Positions 11,481-24,016 of a stretch of DNA of 64,000 nucleotides are shown here, piece after piece (positions within the stretch are counted from its first letter, which is position 1; each line of letters begins with the position of its first letter). Location of the stretch: positions 1-64,000 of the forward strand of contig SNVD02011147.1 in the NCBI GenBank assembly GCA_013180625.2, written 5' to 3'. A program made the translations under genes and the position numbers. This DNA comes from Boswellia sacra (lineage: Eukaryota; Streptophyta; Magnoliopsida; Sapindales; Burseraceae). A model generated the notes under the pieces. The model searched no databases. It saw only the letters and a list, made by a program, of their open reading frames with translations, and had not been told where the DNA came from.

Positions 11481-14400
11481 CATCATCATCATCTCTTCAA
11501 GCCATACAAAACTGTAATTCAAAGCCACTCTCGAACCAACTTTACAATTTTCTTGCTCAAATGTAAAACCCCAATGAAATAGTCAATCTCATCTGTTCAT
11601 CTATAAACCAATGTAATTCCCAATTAACCCTTCTTCAACATGACAAAAAAGCCCTTCTTCATCTAGGTACTCATCAAATCTCAAGGGCTTTGTTAAGACT
11701 CCAATCTAATTCACCAACAGCTCTTACTTTTTTTTTTTAACTAGGTTGAAAGTGATTTCACTACAACAGAAAGGACAATTTACGGCGGGCCGAAACCTTC
11801 GCAAAAGGTTTTTTACGGCGGTTCTACGACGGTTTCTGTCCGACGTAAAAGCAACCGCAGTAAAAGCTTTTACGGCGGTTTTTGTCCGTCGTAAATAGCT
11901 TTATACGACGGTTTAAATGTTCGTGGTAAAAAGGTTCTACGAAATTTTGTGGCACTCTTTTACGGCGGTTTATGAACCGCCTCAAATATTCCTATTTACG
12001 GCGGTTTCAAAACCGCAGTAAATAAGGCTTTTTACGGCAGTTTTGAAACCGCCGTAAATAGCCATTTTAACTTTTTTTTTCACATATTTTTTCCATTTAC
12101 AGTTCACAACATGTATTTAGATATAACAAAAACAAAAGATAAATAGAGCAATTAAATTAAAAATACAAATTCACCTGTGACAAATCTCTCAAAAGTGGCA
12201 ATAACTGGGTCCTCAAGCTAAATTATTTCGACAAGTTACTCAGACCTATTTTCTTATGTCCTGAAAGCAAACATTAGCAAAAAAGAAAGGCATTAGATTT
12301 TCTAAATTTCAACCATGAGCCAAAGATCTGCTGCAAAGAACAAGAAAATTAGTAAACTTATAACAAGAACTTGACTTGAAGCCAACCAAAATATAATTCT
12401 AATTCTAAAGAAGACAATAAAAATCAACAATAGTGATTTCATTTAGAAAAAAGATATTTGCGGTGCTAATTTAATTGATTTAGCTTTAAACTAGAGACTA
12501 CTACTAAATATTTTTTTTCCAGTGATTAAATTTTCCTCTTAAAATAGCTCTATGCTTTTTTAACATTATTCAATTACAGTCAAGCTACTGGTTTAACGTT
12601 ATCCTGCTTCTTTTCTTTGTGGGAACAGATTCGTAATAGAAGCTTCTTGAGGAAAAAAACAGAAATAGATAATTTGAGTAAAGACTGGCATAAACCTGCA
12701 TATTGCAATCCACATAAAATGGTTTATATGATTGAGGATCACGTAGTCAAGTTAAATTATTATCTGCTCCGAACACAAAGTCTGATCATTGATGACACCA
12801 ATACTCAAACATCATCAACCAAAACCTAATAATGACTAATCACCTATCACACGGTTACTTGATTAATGTCAATTCTAAAACCAGATAAGAGCACAAAACA
12901 TTGTTAAATCCCATATCCAGCATTGTTGTGAATAACAACACAGTGAAATACATTGAACAACATACTAATAAAACATCTAAAACTTTCCACATATGTCCAA
13001 ACCACCTTCCAAACGACCCAATTCTGTCACAGCATTACCTGCTTAGAAATTTTCTCCAAACCAGCAAACTCCCCACAACAAACCAAAATAACTAGACAAC
13101 AAATCACTAACACAAATAGGATGCCACATCTAAAATAGTAAATTCGAATTTCCCCTCTTTCAAGAAAGACCCAAATCATTATTCACATTCGACTTTCCAA
13201 CAAAGCAAACAGATCAAGAACAAAAATTGAACACAGATGAGAGAGAGAGGAAAGAGAGAGAGAGAGAGAGTAGTACATGATGGGAACACTAGTAGAGATC
13301 TCAGGGCAATGCATCTTCACTATCACACTACTACAGCATCAGTAATTCATTGATCAACCTATGTAGAAAACCAATCACACAACCACTCCACACCAAATCG
13401 AACAACCACTCCACACCAAATCGAACAACCAATCCACACCCAATCGAACAACCACTCCACACAATCCACAAAATCACACACCAATCAACGAAAATTAAAC
13501 AAAAACCACCCAATCACACAACCACTTCACACCCAATCAAACAACCACTCCACACAATCCACAAAATCATGCACCAATCAACAAAAATTAGACAAAAACC
13601 ACCCAATGACACACTGCACAACACACCACAAATCGCATACCCAATTAAAAAAAAACCAAAAACCTAACTTCTCAAATCAAATCCACACACAACACGGCTT
13701 ACCTATCAACGAGGCTCTGTCACGCAGAAGCGAGAGGAAAGGAGACTGAGAGGAGACCTAGAGGAAGACCAAGAGGAAGGCAGACGGAGAGAGAGACACG
13801 GAAGGAGACCGAGAGGAAGGGAGATCGAGAGGAAAAGATGCTCTGTCACGCAGCAGCGATGGTGGATACGGTGGCAGCTGCAGGAGCAATAGAGGTAGCA
13901 ACGACGATGACGGATAAAAACAGTATGGGGGTGGTCGATTTTGCGGTAGAGAGAGACGCGGAGGGAGACCGAGAGGAAAGAAATATGAAATTCGCAAATA
14001 GGGTTAGATGAAATTTGGGGAATTTTTATTACTTTTATACGGCAGTTTTTAAAAACCGCCGCAAAAGAGAGCAGTATATACCCTGCTTTCTTGTAGTGAA
14101 TTTGGGTGTCAAACCTACTAGTCATAACTATTGTTAATTGTTCATATATTGGCTCGGAATAAAATGTTCTCTTTGGCAATGAAACTGTTATGTGAATTGG
14201 TTGGCTGAATAGAAGATTGTGAGCAAAGTGGATGTTTTTCAAGATCTGTACTAAAGATTTCAATTGGGATCATGTTGTTTTTTTTCCTTTATGCTTATAA
14301 AGGCTTATGCAAGAATTGATTTGGCTAGAGAGAGTTCTAGGACTTTTAAAAAATGTATAGAGGTTAGTATTGTGCCTAGTGTCATTGCTCGCAATTAATT

Positions 14401-14560
14401 ATCTTTTGAATAGGTTGATGAAATTGAATTTTGTTGATCAATGTTGGCAAGTCTATGACGAGATGGGGAGAGTTAGGATGCATCTGAATTCATATACCTT
14501 TAATATCTTGACTCAATTTTTGGCAAAAATGGAGGTGCTGAAAATATGAAGAACGTTAAA
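11481..14560 (+). pseudogene. Decayed PPR protein gene, split by a CACTA element
   Basis: Two flanking pieces (11481-11758 and 14101-14560) read as one pentatricopeptide-repeat protein when the insertion between them is ignored. The left piece has a segment reading NPNEIVNLI and then THQISRALLRLQSN..TALTFF. The right piece starts with a DLGVKPTSHNY-like stretch, continues HILARNKMFSLAMKLL, and ends with a typical PPR repeat around YDEMGRVRMHLNSYTFNIL. PPR proteins usually bind organellar RNA. This copy is dead: several in-frame stops and frame changes are visible, besides the 2.3-kb insertion at 11759-14100. A hAT-like element follows at 14599. I call it from repeat style only; the exact family member is unknown. 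Confidence 0.65.
11759..14100. mobile_element. Non-autonomous CACTA (En/Spm-like) element
   Basis: The left end is CACTACAACAGAAAGG at 11759 and the right end, read on the other strand, is TTCACTACAAGAAAGCAG, so both ends show the CACTACAA signature. Subterminal repeats of the type TTTACGGCGGTTT recur in both orientations at 11780-12060 and again at 14038-14062, as expected for transposase binding arrays. The flanks give a TTT duplication (11756-11758 and 14101-14103). The interior has a CCACTCCACAC-type repeat block (13380-13610) and a GA-rich stretch, but no transposase. The open frames at 13331-14263 come from these low-complexity tracts. Confidence 0.8.
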
Positions 14561-14598
14561 TTAAAATGGTAAATAAGCATTGGTTGAATGCTCATAAG

Positions 14599-15022
14599 TA
14601 GGGATGGCAAAATCCGGGTGCGGGTGCGGGTTTTGCGTTTCCGCACCCACACCCGGATTTTGTACCTTATCCCCGGTCCCCGGAAAAACCCGGATTTTTT
14701 CGGGTTTTTCCAGGTGCGGGTATTTGCGAGTTTTAAGATTACCGCACCCACACAGCACCCGAAAAAAAAAACACGGATTTTTTTTCTATTTTTATCTTCA
14801 CCCGGATTTCCCCAGATTTTTTTCTATTTTTTTCTTAATTTTTTTAAGAATTATGCGGGTGCGGTGCGGGTGCGGGGTTTATTGGCAATACCACACCCGG
14901 ATTTTTTTTTTACAATTTCCCCGTACCCGGATTTCGTATCCAGATAATCCGGGTTTTCTTCACCCGGATTTTTTGGGGAAAATCCGGGTATCTGGATTAC
15001 CCGTGTTTTTTTGCCATCCCTA
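14599..15022 (+). mobile_element. hAT-like MITE with perfect 8-bp TSD
   Basis: The 424-bp element is bordered by CTCATAAG at 14591-14598 and 15023-15030. Its ends are inverted (TAGGGATGGCAAAA and TTTTTTGCCATCCCTA). The interior is a series of CCGGGTGCGGG and ACCCGGATTTT motifs in both orientations. This accounts for the several overlapping Arg/Pro-rich open frames on both strands, which are not genes. The end motif and 8-bp duplication point to the hAT superfamily; it has no coding capacity. Confidence 0.88.
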
Positions 15023-15030
15023 CTCATAAG

Positions 15031-16676
15031 AGGAAGACGAGGAAGAAAAAGAGATATAATAAAGGCAATTAGGTAATTGCAAACTTTAATACATGAGATT
15101 TGACAACTTCATGGACCAAAAGACTAACGACTAGGTTTTCTGTGTGGCATTGGAAAGTTAGGGGATGCTAATGATTTTTGAAAATAAAAAGGGGTCCAGA
15201 ATATTTCCCCTTTTAAAAAACATAATGATTTTTAGAGAGAAGAGGTACAAGTCTTTATAAAACTGGTGATGATTCGTGTATGGATTTGAGTTGGACAGTA
15301 GTAAAGTTGTTTGTGTTAATAAAGTAAAGGCAATGTCTAATAAAGTAGAGGCTATTGGAGTGGAGCAGCTAGGGAAAAGTGAAGTGTGGCGAAAGAAAGA
15401 AGAAAGGAGAAAAGAAAATGAGAAGTGGCATGGAGAGAAGATAAGAGAGCAAGCGAAATTGATTTTTGGGAAATATCATATGCTACTATTAAGGTTTCGT
15501 GTAACATTATTCAGAAATGAAGTTTGATATTTCTATCATCCTAACCTTTCTAATCCTTAAGTTTGCGTATTTATATCATCAATCCAATAGACTAACTCCA
15601 TATATATTGAGTTATAAAATGGCTTTATTACCCCTTATCATAAATTTTAAAAAAAAAAAAATCTTCTCTCTTCTCTCTCCCTCGTCTCTCATCTATCAAA
15701 CTCTCCTCTCCTAGCACTGCCGCCACCACCATATCTATGGTATCCATCACTTCCCTCACGACATCCACTGCCTCCGTCTCCACCTCTACTACTGTAACGC
15801 CCGTTGATGCCTTTATCTCTCTCTTGCTTCTCCCCTACAACATCAATATCTTGAAAGCTTCAACCACACTATCAACGACCCTTCTTCACCTTGCTTTCTT
15901 TATTATCTTGCATTCCATCTACTACTTCCCTAGCTTTTCTAATTAACATGCATGCAAGGGTAGAGAGATGATGATGAGCTACCACCAGCCAACTTTTAAA
16001 GCTTTGAATGTGATCTGCTTTGAGTTTCTTGATCTAGGCCGTGTTGAATTCTCTCTTTCACTTTCATGGATGAGTTGAAAGAGACAGGACAAAATAATTT
16101 TTTTCTCAGATGGGTCTGTTAGAAAAAAAGTTGAACTTTATTGGTTTTGTTGGGTTTCTTACAAGATTTGTATTTAACAAAGGTCATATTTGAAATTAGG
16201 ATGGATTTTAAAATAAAAAGTATATTTTAAATTTAGGAAGGAGTTTTATTAAGTAAATAGGTGTAGTAATAAAAAAAAAAGGTGGTGCAAATAATCCACC
16301 CCTGTGATTATTCCATAATCAACTTTTGATGTTTAAAATTTAAGAATTACCCTTAATCAAAAGACGCATTTATCCTTGTCTATTAAAGCGTTTAAAGAAG
16401 TTATACATCATGCCTCATTTAAATGTTATAAAAGCTACAAAGCTCTATTTTATGAAATATCTTACAATTTGTTATGTTAGTTATTTCCACAACAAATTTA
16501 AAGTAGATTGTTTTTTAAACTACAACAATCCAAACTAAACTTAAATTAGAGATTTTTAGAAGCTCATGTAACAGTCCTATCATACCTCATAACTTCACTT
16601 TTGGACAACATAAGTTGACACGTACAATCATACGTCGAACAACGTTGTAAGCTTTGTTTTTATCGATACACCAAAA
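15031..16676. other. Intergenic spacer
   Basis: No gene can be supported. Frames at 15276-15527, 15517-15714 and 15737-15946 lack recognisable domains, and the last is a Ser/Thr-rich frame in a CTCTC-rich tract. The right end is the downstream flank of the prenyl-synthase small subunit gene. Confidence 0.5.
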
Positions 16677-17624
16677 TTAAACTACGTGAACTTGACTAGA
16701 ATTAACCTCAACAAAGCTAGAAATTTCTTCAACCTTGGCTTCATTGAAACCTTTCAATTCTTTTAGCGCCAAATTCCTCAACTCTTCTATCGATTCATTT
16801 GATCCTTTTAGTGCTAATTTTTGCGACGTTCCTTGTATCATCCCCACATAAAAACCAAACCTTCTCAATTTCTCGATCTCCTCTTCGCTTCCACCGCCTA
16901 GTATTGCACCACAAGCAGCACCACAAGCATGCAACTCGCCTTCCTTTTTCTCACATACATGATTTATGAATTTCTGGTAACGTGATTCATCTTTATCTAA
17001 TTGATTACACAGTAGTTCCGTGTATTGTCCTTCCACAATACCTTGTGACCCAAAGGCACGTGACATCTCAATAATGACCCGTAAAACCCGGTCGGGTTTA
17101 TTCTGAGCCAGGTCATTGGATTTGGCCAATAACTCAAACCCAAAAGGGACAATTCCATCCGGGAGGAGAAGCTCAATATTTGGGTTGAAAGCATGATGGA
17201 TCATGGGACCGGAGTTGGGCAGCAGGCTGGGTCTGTCCGATAAGGGAAGCTGCTCATGAGTGATTGCAGCTGCATGCATGAGGTGCAATGCAGAAGCCGC
17301 GGCCACGGCTTGGTCTCGGTGGCCACCAACGAGCTCACAGGCTGCAATACATAAAGCTGGGGCCGTGCTTTGTGGCGCATTGGACACAAAATGGCTCATA
17401 GGCTCGAAAACAGTGAGTGGCTCCCTCAGTGGGATGGCCTGCTTGAGATGAGCCTCAATGTCCTCATGCATGGAGCCCAAATATGATGATGATGTCTTCT
17501 CGGACATGGACATGGACATGGACATGCTCACCATCATGGGTCTATGAGGTAATGATGGACGGCCCCGATTTTGTTTAAGGGTAACATGGGTCATATGATT
17601 GATCTTGGCTAGAGGTAACGCCAT
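16677..17624 (-). CDS. Heterodimeric geranyl(geranyl) diphosphate synthase small subunit, type I
   Basis: This is an intronless coding region of 315 residues ending in TAA. It is a prenyltransferase-like protein without catalytic Asp-rich motifs: the first motif is replaced by HEQLPLSDRP (residues 123-132), and nothing like the second is seen around GMIQGTSQKL (261-270). Two CxxxC motifs are present, CIAAC at 92-96 and CGAAC at 234-238. In the family these mediate pairing with the catalytic large subunit. The partner complex in plastids makes GPP (and GGPP) for monoterpenes and other terpenoids. The lost FARM and the GDGIVPFGFELLA-like block match the mint/snapdragon GPPS small subunit (SSU-I) rather than the GGR/SSU-II type, which keeps a DDLPCMD-like motif. 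The first 45 or so residues, Ser- and Met-rich with basic residues, suit a plastid transit peptide. A damaged sister copy lies 9 kb away at 6863-7770. Confidence 0.88.
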   Translation of the reverse strand: MALPLAKINHMTHVTLKQNRGRPSLPHRPMMVSMSMSMSMSEKTSSSYLGSMHEDIEAHLKQAIPLREPLTVFEPMSHFVSNAPQSTAPALCIAACELVGGHRDQAVAAASALHLMHAAAITHEQLPLSDRPSLLPNSGPMIHHAFNPNIELLLPDGIVPFGFELLAKSNDLAQNKPDRVLRVIIEMSRAFGSQGIVEGQYTELLCNQLDKDESRYQKFINHVCEKKEGELHACGAACGAILGGGSEEEIEKLRRFGFYVGMIQGTSQKLALKGSNESIEELRNLALKELKGFNEAKVEEISSFVEVNSSQVHVV

Positions 17625-17719
17625 GGAGGAAAGCTAAGAAGACAAAGGTAAGGAAGGAGATCAATAGCGAAGAAAGGAAAGAATGCAGAAGTGTAGAATT
17701 AATCAGGCTTTGTTACATG

Positions 17720-17728
17720 TTTATATAA
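17720..17728 (-). promoter_or_regulatory. TATA box of the small-subunit gene
   Basis: Read on the minus strand this is TTATATAAAC, about 95 bp upstream of the ATG at 17624, followed by an AT-poor leader. The distance suits a short 5'-UTR of about 60-70 bases. The strand and spacing match; the start site itself is not determined. Confidence 0.6.
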
Positions 17729-17739
17729 TCATTTGATTA

Positions 17740-20700
17740 TGTTGTTAAAGTCCAAAAAACTTGCAATTATTGATTTAATTATGTACAATCCCATGTGAGA
17801 CACATTTTAATTAACATTTTCTGCGTGATAGGACCACCCAATTTGATGTAGGTATGAAATTCAAGGTCTTCTCCCTTGTGGCCAATGAAATAATACGATG
17901 TACTGTTGACCTGTAAATACATCGTACGAATAATTAATGACATTACAATTACTCTGTAGATATTTTCTTTGAAATGAATGGATCTTGTGGCATAAAAAGC
18001 CTTTGAGTTTGGCTGGGTGATGTGTATTTTCTTTTTAATTTTTAGTAAAATTTTATGTGTAAGGGTAAATAAAAACTCGTATACTATGATCAGCCTGTGA
18101 ATGATATTATCATTTTTTTTAATAACTCTTAATTTTAATCTAAAAAATAAGAAAATCGATAATTTTCCCTCCCCATAATTTAAAATCTTCAACTTGTAAT
18201 ATAAAAATTTAAAAAGAAAATTCAACGTCCTTCAACCACCCAATAAGAGAAAGTGGTCAGGTCAAGGCTCTATCACACCAAAACCAAAATAAGCATTTTA
18301 TGTGTTTCACATTTGAATGTGTGATACCATCACATTCATCATCATCATCCATGCTCTCCAGAAAGTTCAAAGGTCCCAACAAGGTTCTGAAATTTGATTC
18401 GGCCGTAAGAGTAAGAGTAACGTTATTTTCATTTTCAAAATGTGTGTTTCCCTCTTATACTATGAAAATTGGCTCAATCAATCAATTTCAAAACTAATTA
18501 AATTGTACGTACATGTATTTCTATTATTTCTATTAGAGTATTACTATTCTTATAAATTATCCACATAAAATAATATGTTATAATTTGATTAAATAAATAA
18601 ATTTTAATTACATTAATTAACGTAAATGATGTGATAATTATTTAATAATGTCACATAAATTCGTATGAGTGAGTTTGTATTTGATAGTTCGTAAGAATAT
18701 CACCACTCTTTCTATTATGATGTATGGTTTATATTATACTAGTATATCCATTTTGTGATGCAAAATTCCTAATAGAAAGGTAAATGTTATTTAATACTTA
18801 CAAAAAATCAATGGATTCCATCAATTTGAAGTGACAGCCAATTATCTTTGGATACCCATCTTGCCCCTCAAGAAATCAAAAGGCAGTTGTAATGAGATGG
18901 ACAACATGGTAACTCAAAGAAGTATTCGAGTATTTATAAGAAACTAAGAGGATTCCTATTTGACTAATTCATAAGAAGAAAAGTTTCAAGTTCCGCAGAG
19001 TTGAGAATGAACTTTGCAGGGAATTGATAAACATCTCATCTCATCTCTTGAAGTCGTCGAAAGATAAGCAATCAAGTAAAATGAATAAGCACATCTATAA
19101 CAAGTATAACAAAGAAAACAAGGTTCAGTGTGGTCCAATTCACGAAATCAAGCAACTTGGGGCTTTAGCCTTTTTTAGTCTCTCGCCATCAAATTGAGTG
19201 TTGAAAAGAATCTCTTCACGTGATTCTCGTTGATTGAGCACGTCTGCCCCATCAATCCTTTTCTTCCTCCAAGTCACCTCAACCTTTTTCAAAGTTGGAA
19301 GTAGACCCATTTAAAAGATTTTCAAAAGTTTTAATAAATGACTGCATTAAGAGAACCAAGAATGAAGAATGAAGGGATTTGAATTTATAAACTCTAGTTT
19401 GACTGATATTATACTAAGAAACCACTTGACGTCAAAACTTAAGTTATTAGATAAGAATTCAATACTAATATTTAAGTTTAACGTTAGAAAATATCTTTCA
19501 ATATTCGCTAAACCTTATCTCCATAGTACACATATATTTACTAATTCAAACTAAAGATTTATAGAATTATTTCTTCCATTAATCCTTCATTAAGTTTTAT
19601 TGTACTTATTTGAATATTTGGCATATATACGTGTACTAGGGGAAAAACTACGGTACAGTAGCTATACTGATACAGCTATTATTTATTTGTACAAAAATCG
19701 TAAATACGTTGTAAAAATCGTAAACAAATGAATAAAAATTGTATGTAAAAAAGTATAAAAAAGTTGTAATAAAAAACATATAAAAGTCGTAAATACGATT
19801 TTTTTCAGTCGGTTTACGAGTTTTAAACATGCATTTACGATTTTTTTAAGCTACAGTAAAGCTGCTATATCGGTACAGCAGTTATACTATAGCGGGACTC
19901 CCAAAAATAAAAATATGTTACATAAAAAGTATAGTGTGTCAGGTGCATTTATATATATATATATATATATATATGTATGGTATAATTTAGACCAAAAAGT
20001 AAAAAGAAATATTTTATAAATATACAAAATATAAAAAATTATCATTTATTTTGTGAAAATGAACTTGTTATTAATTTCTTAGACTCTGTTGTCAGAGGGT
20101 TGCCGGATCGTCGCTGGTTGCTGGTCATCGCCGCTGGCATCAGATTGTCGGAGGCAATCTACACCTCGTCACACGGGTTTCACTGGCATAGAATGTTATA
20201 TTTTGCACAAAGCTTGCACCTGAATAGTGACTCAGATTTCGAAAACTCCATGATTAAATTATAGATTGGATTCTCCCAATCATTTGGATGCAGGAAGTGT
20301 TGTTGTACGGTCTCCGACGGCCATCTTTGGCATTGATTGATCCCAGCGGTTGTCCGATTACTCCGATAAAATTTTATATTTTCAAAAAATTTATCAGAAT
20401 TACAAATATAATCAAAAACCTTTTCGTAAATTTGTAATGATAACAATAATTATTATCATTATTAATTAAGGTGAATTTGAAACTTTTTGAAGTAATACTG
20501 TGCAATACAAAGATATTTTTATATCGCTTATTAACTTCGCACAACTTAATAGATTGTACGTGCATATTAGGGTTGTAATTCATATAATCGAATACCATAT
20601 AAAACATTTATAACGTACACCATTGAATGCAACATAAATTTATACGAGAGGTATTTGATTTTTATTGAAAAACAAAAGAAAGTTGAACGAATAACATAAC

Positions 20701-23292
20701 GGACTAAACCGTGAAGATAAAGAAGAAGAATATGATAATTATACGAGGGTAAAAGATGAAATAAATACCCCGACCGTTCCATTACAATGAAGGGCAGCAG
20801 TACTTGAGCATGGCCTTCCAAATCAATCCTTAACAATAATAAAAATAATTAACTAATTAAATATTTTATAATTTCAAGAGAATTGGTCTTTTAACCAATT
20901 TGAAGGATTGTTTATGGAAATATATGAATAATGGGAGAACATTACAACTAATTTTTTAATCCATAGGATTTATCTGTAGTTAAATTAAATTTCAATAAAA
21001 AATGGTGGTTCAAATTAAAATTTTTAATTTTATAATTAAGCATTTTCTTAATTTATATATTTTAACTTCCTAATTTTAATTGGGATTATTTTTCGATTTG
21101 ATTTGTTTTTGTCATTTTCTGGTTAATTTTAAGATTGGTTTCTAATTTCCTAAAGGGAACCCAAGTCAAATCCTTGATTATAGATAAAATCTTTGAATTA
21201 ATAAAATCCTAAAATTAAGGATAAATTTCCTATTTTAGCCCAACTAACCCAAGTAAAAAATTTTATATAATGAAGATTAAATTAATGCTTAAAATGCAAT
21301 CCAAGTGTTAAGTATGTTGACAATTTGAATTGCATTTATTTAATTTTTTCAAAAGTCAAAAAGGAGAAAATTTAAAAAAAAAAAAAGAAAGCAAATGCAA
21401 TTCACATGTGTGTACTTACATGTGCATTACGTGATTTTAGATTATTTTATTTCTTTGATTAATTTCTTGCATTAAATCATTGATTCGAGAACTCCTGCCA
21501 ACGTACAACTCTAATCTACCCAGAATAGAAAATTAATTGGTAATAGTTTCTTGAACAATACTTTCCTAATCTTCTATGAAAGTAACCTTTAATCTGCTGG
21601 ATCTATATATGTAACCATTCAAGATCAAGAATTCAGAATTAAATAACAATATTTTTATTATCAATTCTATAATTTGAAGTAGTCTAATTAGTGTACAAAT
21701 CCCTCTTTATCCTTAATTTTGTCCGTCAATACAAAATAACCATATAAACGATATACAGTAAAGTTTTAAGCTGGCTTGATAATGGAGAGAATTGCAAGGA
21801 GAGTGTTAAGAGTTTAATGATATCAATTAATTACTTTAAATTGATTTAAACGATCCTTTGAATAATCTATACCCTCCAGCTGCTCAACACTAAAAATAAG
21901 ATTAAAATCCATTTCATCCAGTAAACTCCTTTTAAACGTTTATGAAGTAATTTATGGTTGAAAGCCAAAAAAAAAAAAAAAAAATGAAGAAAACATTGTC
22001 GTGTAGATTCCACACAAAAGTTTCCTTAAATAACTAATTTCCCGTTGCAAAGAAATCTACATTCATAAATACTAATCAACTTTTCAGCAAGTAAAAATAT
22101 TTTAATTCGGATTTCCATGTATTTTTAATTACGTGATGAAAATAGGAATTGATATTTCCAGTATTAAAAATTCTAAAATTGAATCTACTCATTTTAAATC
22201 CTTTAACATGAAAGATATGAATAAACGCCTTTCATGTCATATAATGTGAAGCAGCTGCCATGGCAGCCCCACCCCATGTGAAACTTTGAGACGCTTAAAA
22301 TTTCAATTCAAATAATATAAGCATGACATGACCACCTTGGCCTACAACACAATCGAACATTAACAATCATCTAATCCAAATTATACTTTAATTAAAGAAT
22401 TATTACTTCTAATTAAAAAGTAAAATTATGTTTGTATATATGATATATAATTAACTGTCAATAATCTACAAAGTTCAGAAATGAAGTTATATTATTACAA
22501 AGTGTTTGAACTCAACAACATAAAGCCAAAGTGAAATAGAAAAGAAGTCAAAATCGCAGTGCAGTTGATGCCTTTTGGTTGCTTAAAGCATAGATAGGAA
22601 AGTGTAAAAGAAGAATTATATATGCTTTAGATAAAGGGATTAAAAAAAAAACCATGATTTGCCCTGCAAATAATACAAACATATCTTTGTAAGATTTTTT
22701 TTTGATACACATGACCTAATCAGCAATATTTAATACATTAATTATTGTCGTTAAAAGTTTATTATAAGATTAATTAAGAAACTAACTGTTAGAATGTCAT
22801 AGTCTTAATGATTAAAACACTTACCATGCACGTTAAGTTTCGATAATTTGTTGAAAATTTTGAACCATTAGTAATTAGCTTACTCATTAAGTGATAAATT
22901 GTCTAGAGTTATTATTATTACAATTGTTATTTTCTTTGGATGGGTTTAATTTGGCAAATCAGTCCGGTAGGAAATGAGTAGGCCAATTTGAAGCCCAAAA
23001 CATCTAAACTCATGAACGAATTATTTTTGGCCAACACCTTATTTTTGGCCACATATACGACATCCAATCTCCAACACGACAATGTTTAACAACAGCGTTT
23101 TTTTTTTTTAAAAAAAGAAGAAAAATATAGAAAATAGACTAATGGAAGGGATTGTTTTGAGTTTTAGTCAAATTCTAATATTAGCTAGCCAAGTGTTGAG
23201 TGCATCAAGCTATGGGGCCTTATGTATGCGGTTGGAGAAAAAGAATATAATGATGATGAACTTGGTTAGATAAATAAATAAATAAAAGATTT
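17740..23292. other. Long AT-rich gene-free region
   Basis: No supportable gene in about 5.5 kb. Open frames on the minus strand at 17779-18225 and at 20180-20836 are Lys/Ile/Phe/Tyr-rich and look like chance frames of AT-rich DNA. A short TA dinucleotide run is at about 19951-19974 and an A-run near 21967-21983. One small TIR element (19639-19902) is listed separately. Confidence 0.5.
19639..19902. mobile_element. Small TIR element (MITE)
   Basis: The arms are imperfect inverted repeats. The left end reads GGGAAAAACTACGGTACAGT and goes on with AGCTATACTGATACAGC. The right end, on the other strand, reads GGGAGTCCCGCTATAGTATA and later CTGTACCGATATAGCAGC. The 264-bp interior is dense in TCGTAAA/TTTACGA motifs in both orientations. 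No clear target duplication was found and there is no coding capacity. Confidence 0.6.
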
Positions 23293-23536
23293 GTTAAAAG
23301 GGAAAATACTTTATCGTTCTTGAGTTTTACATTAAACAATTTCATTCTTAAGGTTTCAAAAATATACAATAACATCCCCTCAATCTTAAATTCATGTATT
23401 CAACATATGCAAAAGTTTAAAATGTCTAATGTATCCTTTTTCAAAATTGAACAATATATCTTTGAAAAATCATATCAATTTATCTACAAATTATAAAATT
23501 ATGAAAACTTTTATTTCGATAATAAAACATATGCAC

Positions 23537-24001
23537 TGTTGATGCACGATTTCCGGATGGCCGGAAAGCGGGTCGGAGCTCGAATTGTACGTCAGGTCCA
23601 ATCCTGCGAACAAAGAAAAACAGTCAGGGGTGCCGGCGGTGGTGCCGCGAAGACCCTCCGACGCTCAAGTCAGTTTCCGGCACTCCGGAATTTTCTGGGA
23701 GAATTTCCTAGAGAGAGAAGCTCTCAAAAGCAAAGGAAATTTAGAGAGAGAATAAGTTCAGAAAAGTGTGCATACCTTGAGCAATAATTTGGAGGGTTTT
23801 TATAGGAGTCAAGATGGGTTATTGTGGGACCCAAATAATGGGCCCAGATAATGGGCTTCAGTAATGGGCTTACTGTATTAGAAATAATTGAGTCAGGATG
23901 GGTCATTGTGGGACCCAGAAAATGGGCCCAGATAATGGGCTTCAGTAATGGGCTTACTGTATTAGAAATAATTGAGGCCCAATATTTTTATGGCCATAAC
24001 A
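23537..24001 (-). repeat. 3' LTR of the gypsy element (left side)
   Basis: The 465-bp repeat starts TGTTGATGCACGATTTCC and ends GGCCATAACA on the plus strand. It contains a roughly 90-bp internal tandem duplication (about 23826-23975) around the motif GGGCTTCAGTAATGGGC. It differs from the other LTR by several small indels and substitutions, so the insertion is not recent. Confidence 0.92.
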
Positions 24002-24016
24002 GTAGTCCCCCTAGGC
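24002..24016 (-). other. Polypurine-tract-like sequence next to the 3' LTR
   Basis: Read on the minus strand, CTAGGGGGACTAC directly precedes the 3' LTR. The short G-rich purine run is where plus-strand DNA priming would be expected in this element. It is shorter than in many gypsy elements, so the assignment rests mainly on position. Confidence 0.45.

Noticed and set aside
13331..14263. Open frames of up to 185 codons inside the CACTA element
   Set aside because: They arise from CCACTCCACAC repeats and GA/CT-rich tracts. No transposase motif is visible.
14500..15029. Several frames on both strands rich in Arg, Pro, Gly and Phe
   Set aside because: They are six-frame readings of the repeated CCGGGT motifs of a hAT-like MITE.
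17779..18225. Minus-strand frame of 148 codons upstream of the small-subunit gene
   Set aside because: Lys/Ile/Phe/Tyr-rich, typical of AT-rich non-coding DNA, with no recognisable domain and a position in the promoter flank.
20180..20836. Three overlapping minus-strand frames
   Set aside because: Composition matches chance frames in AT-rich sequence; no domain, no sensible splice pattern.
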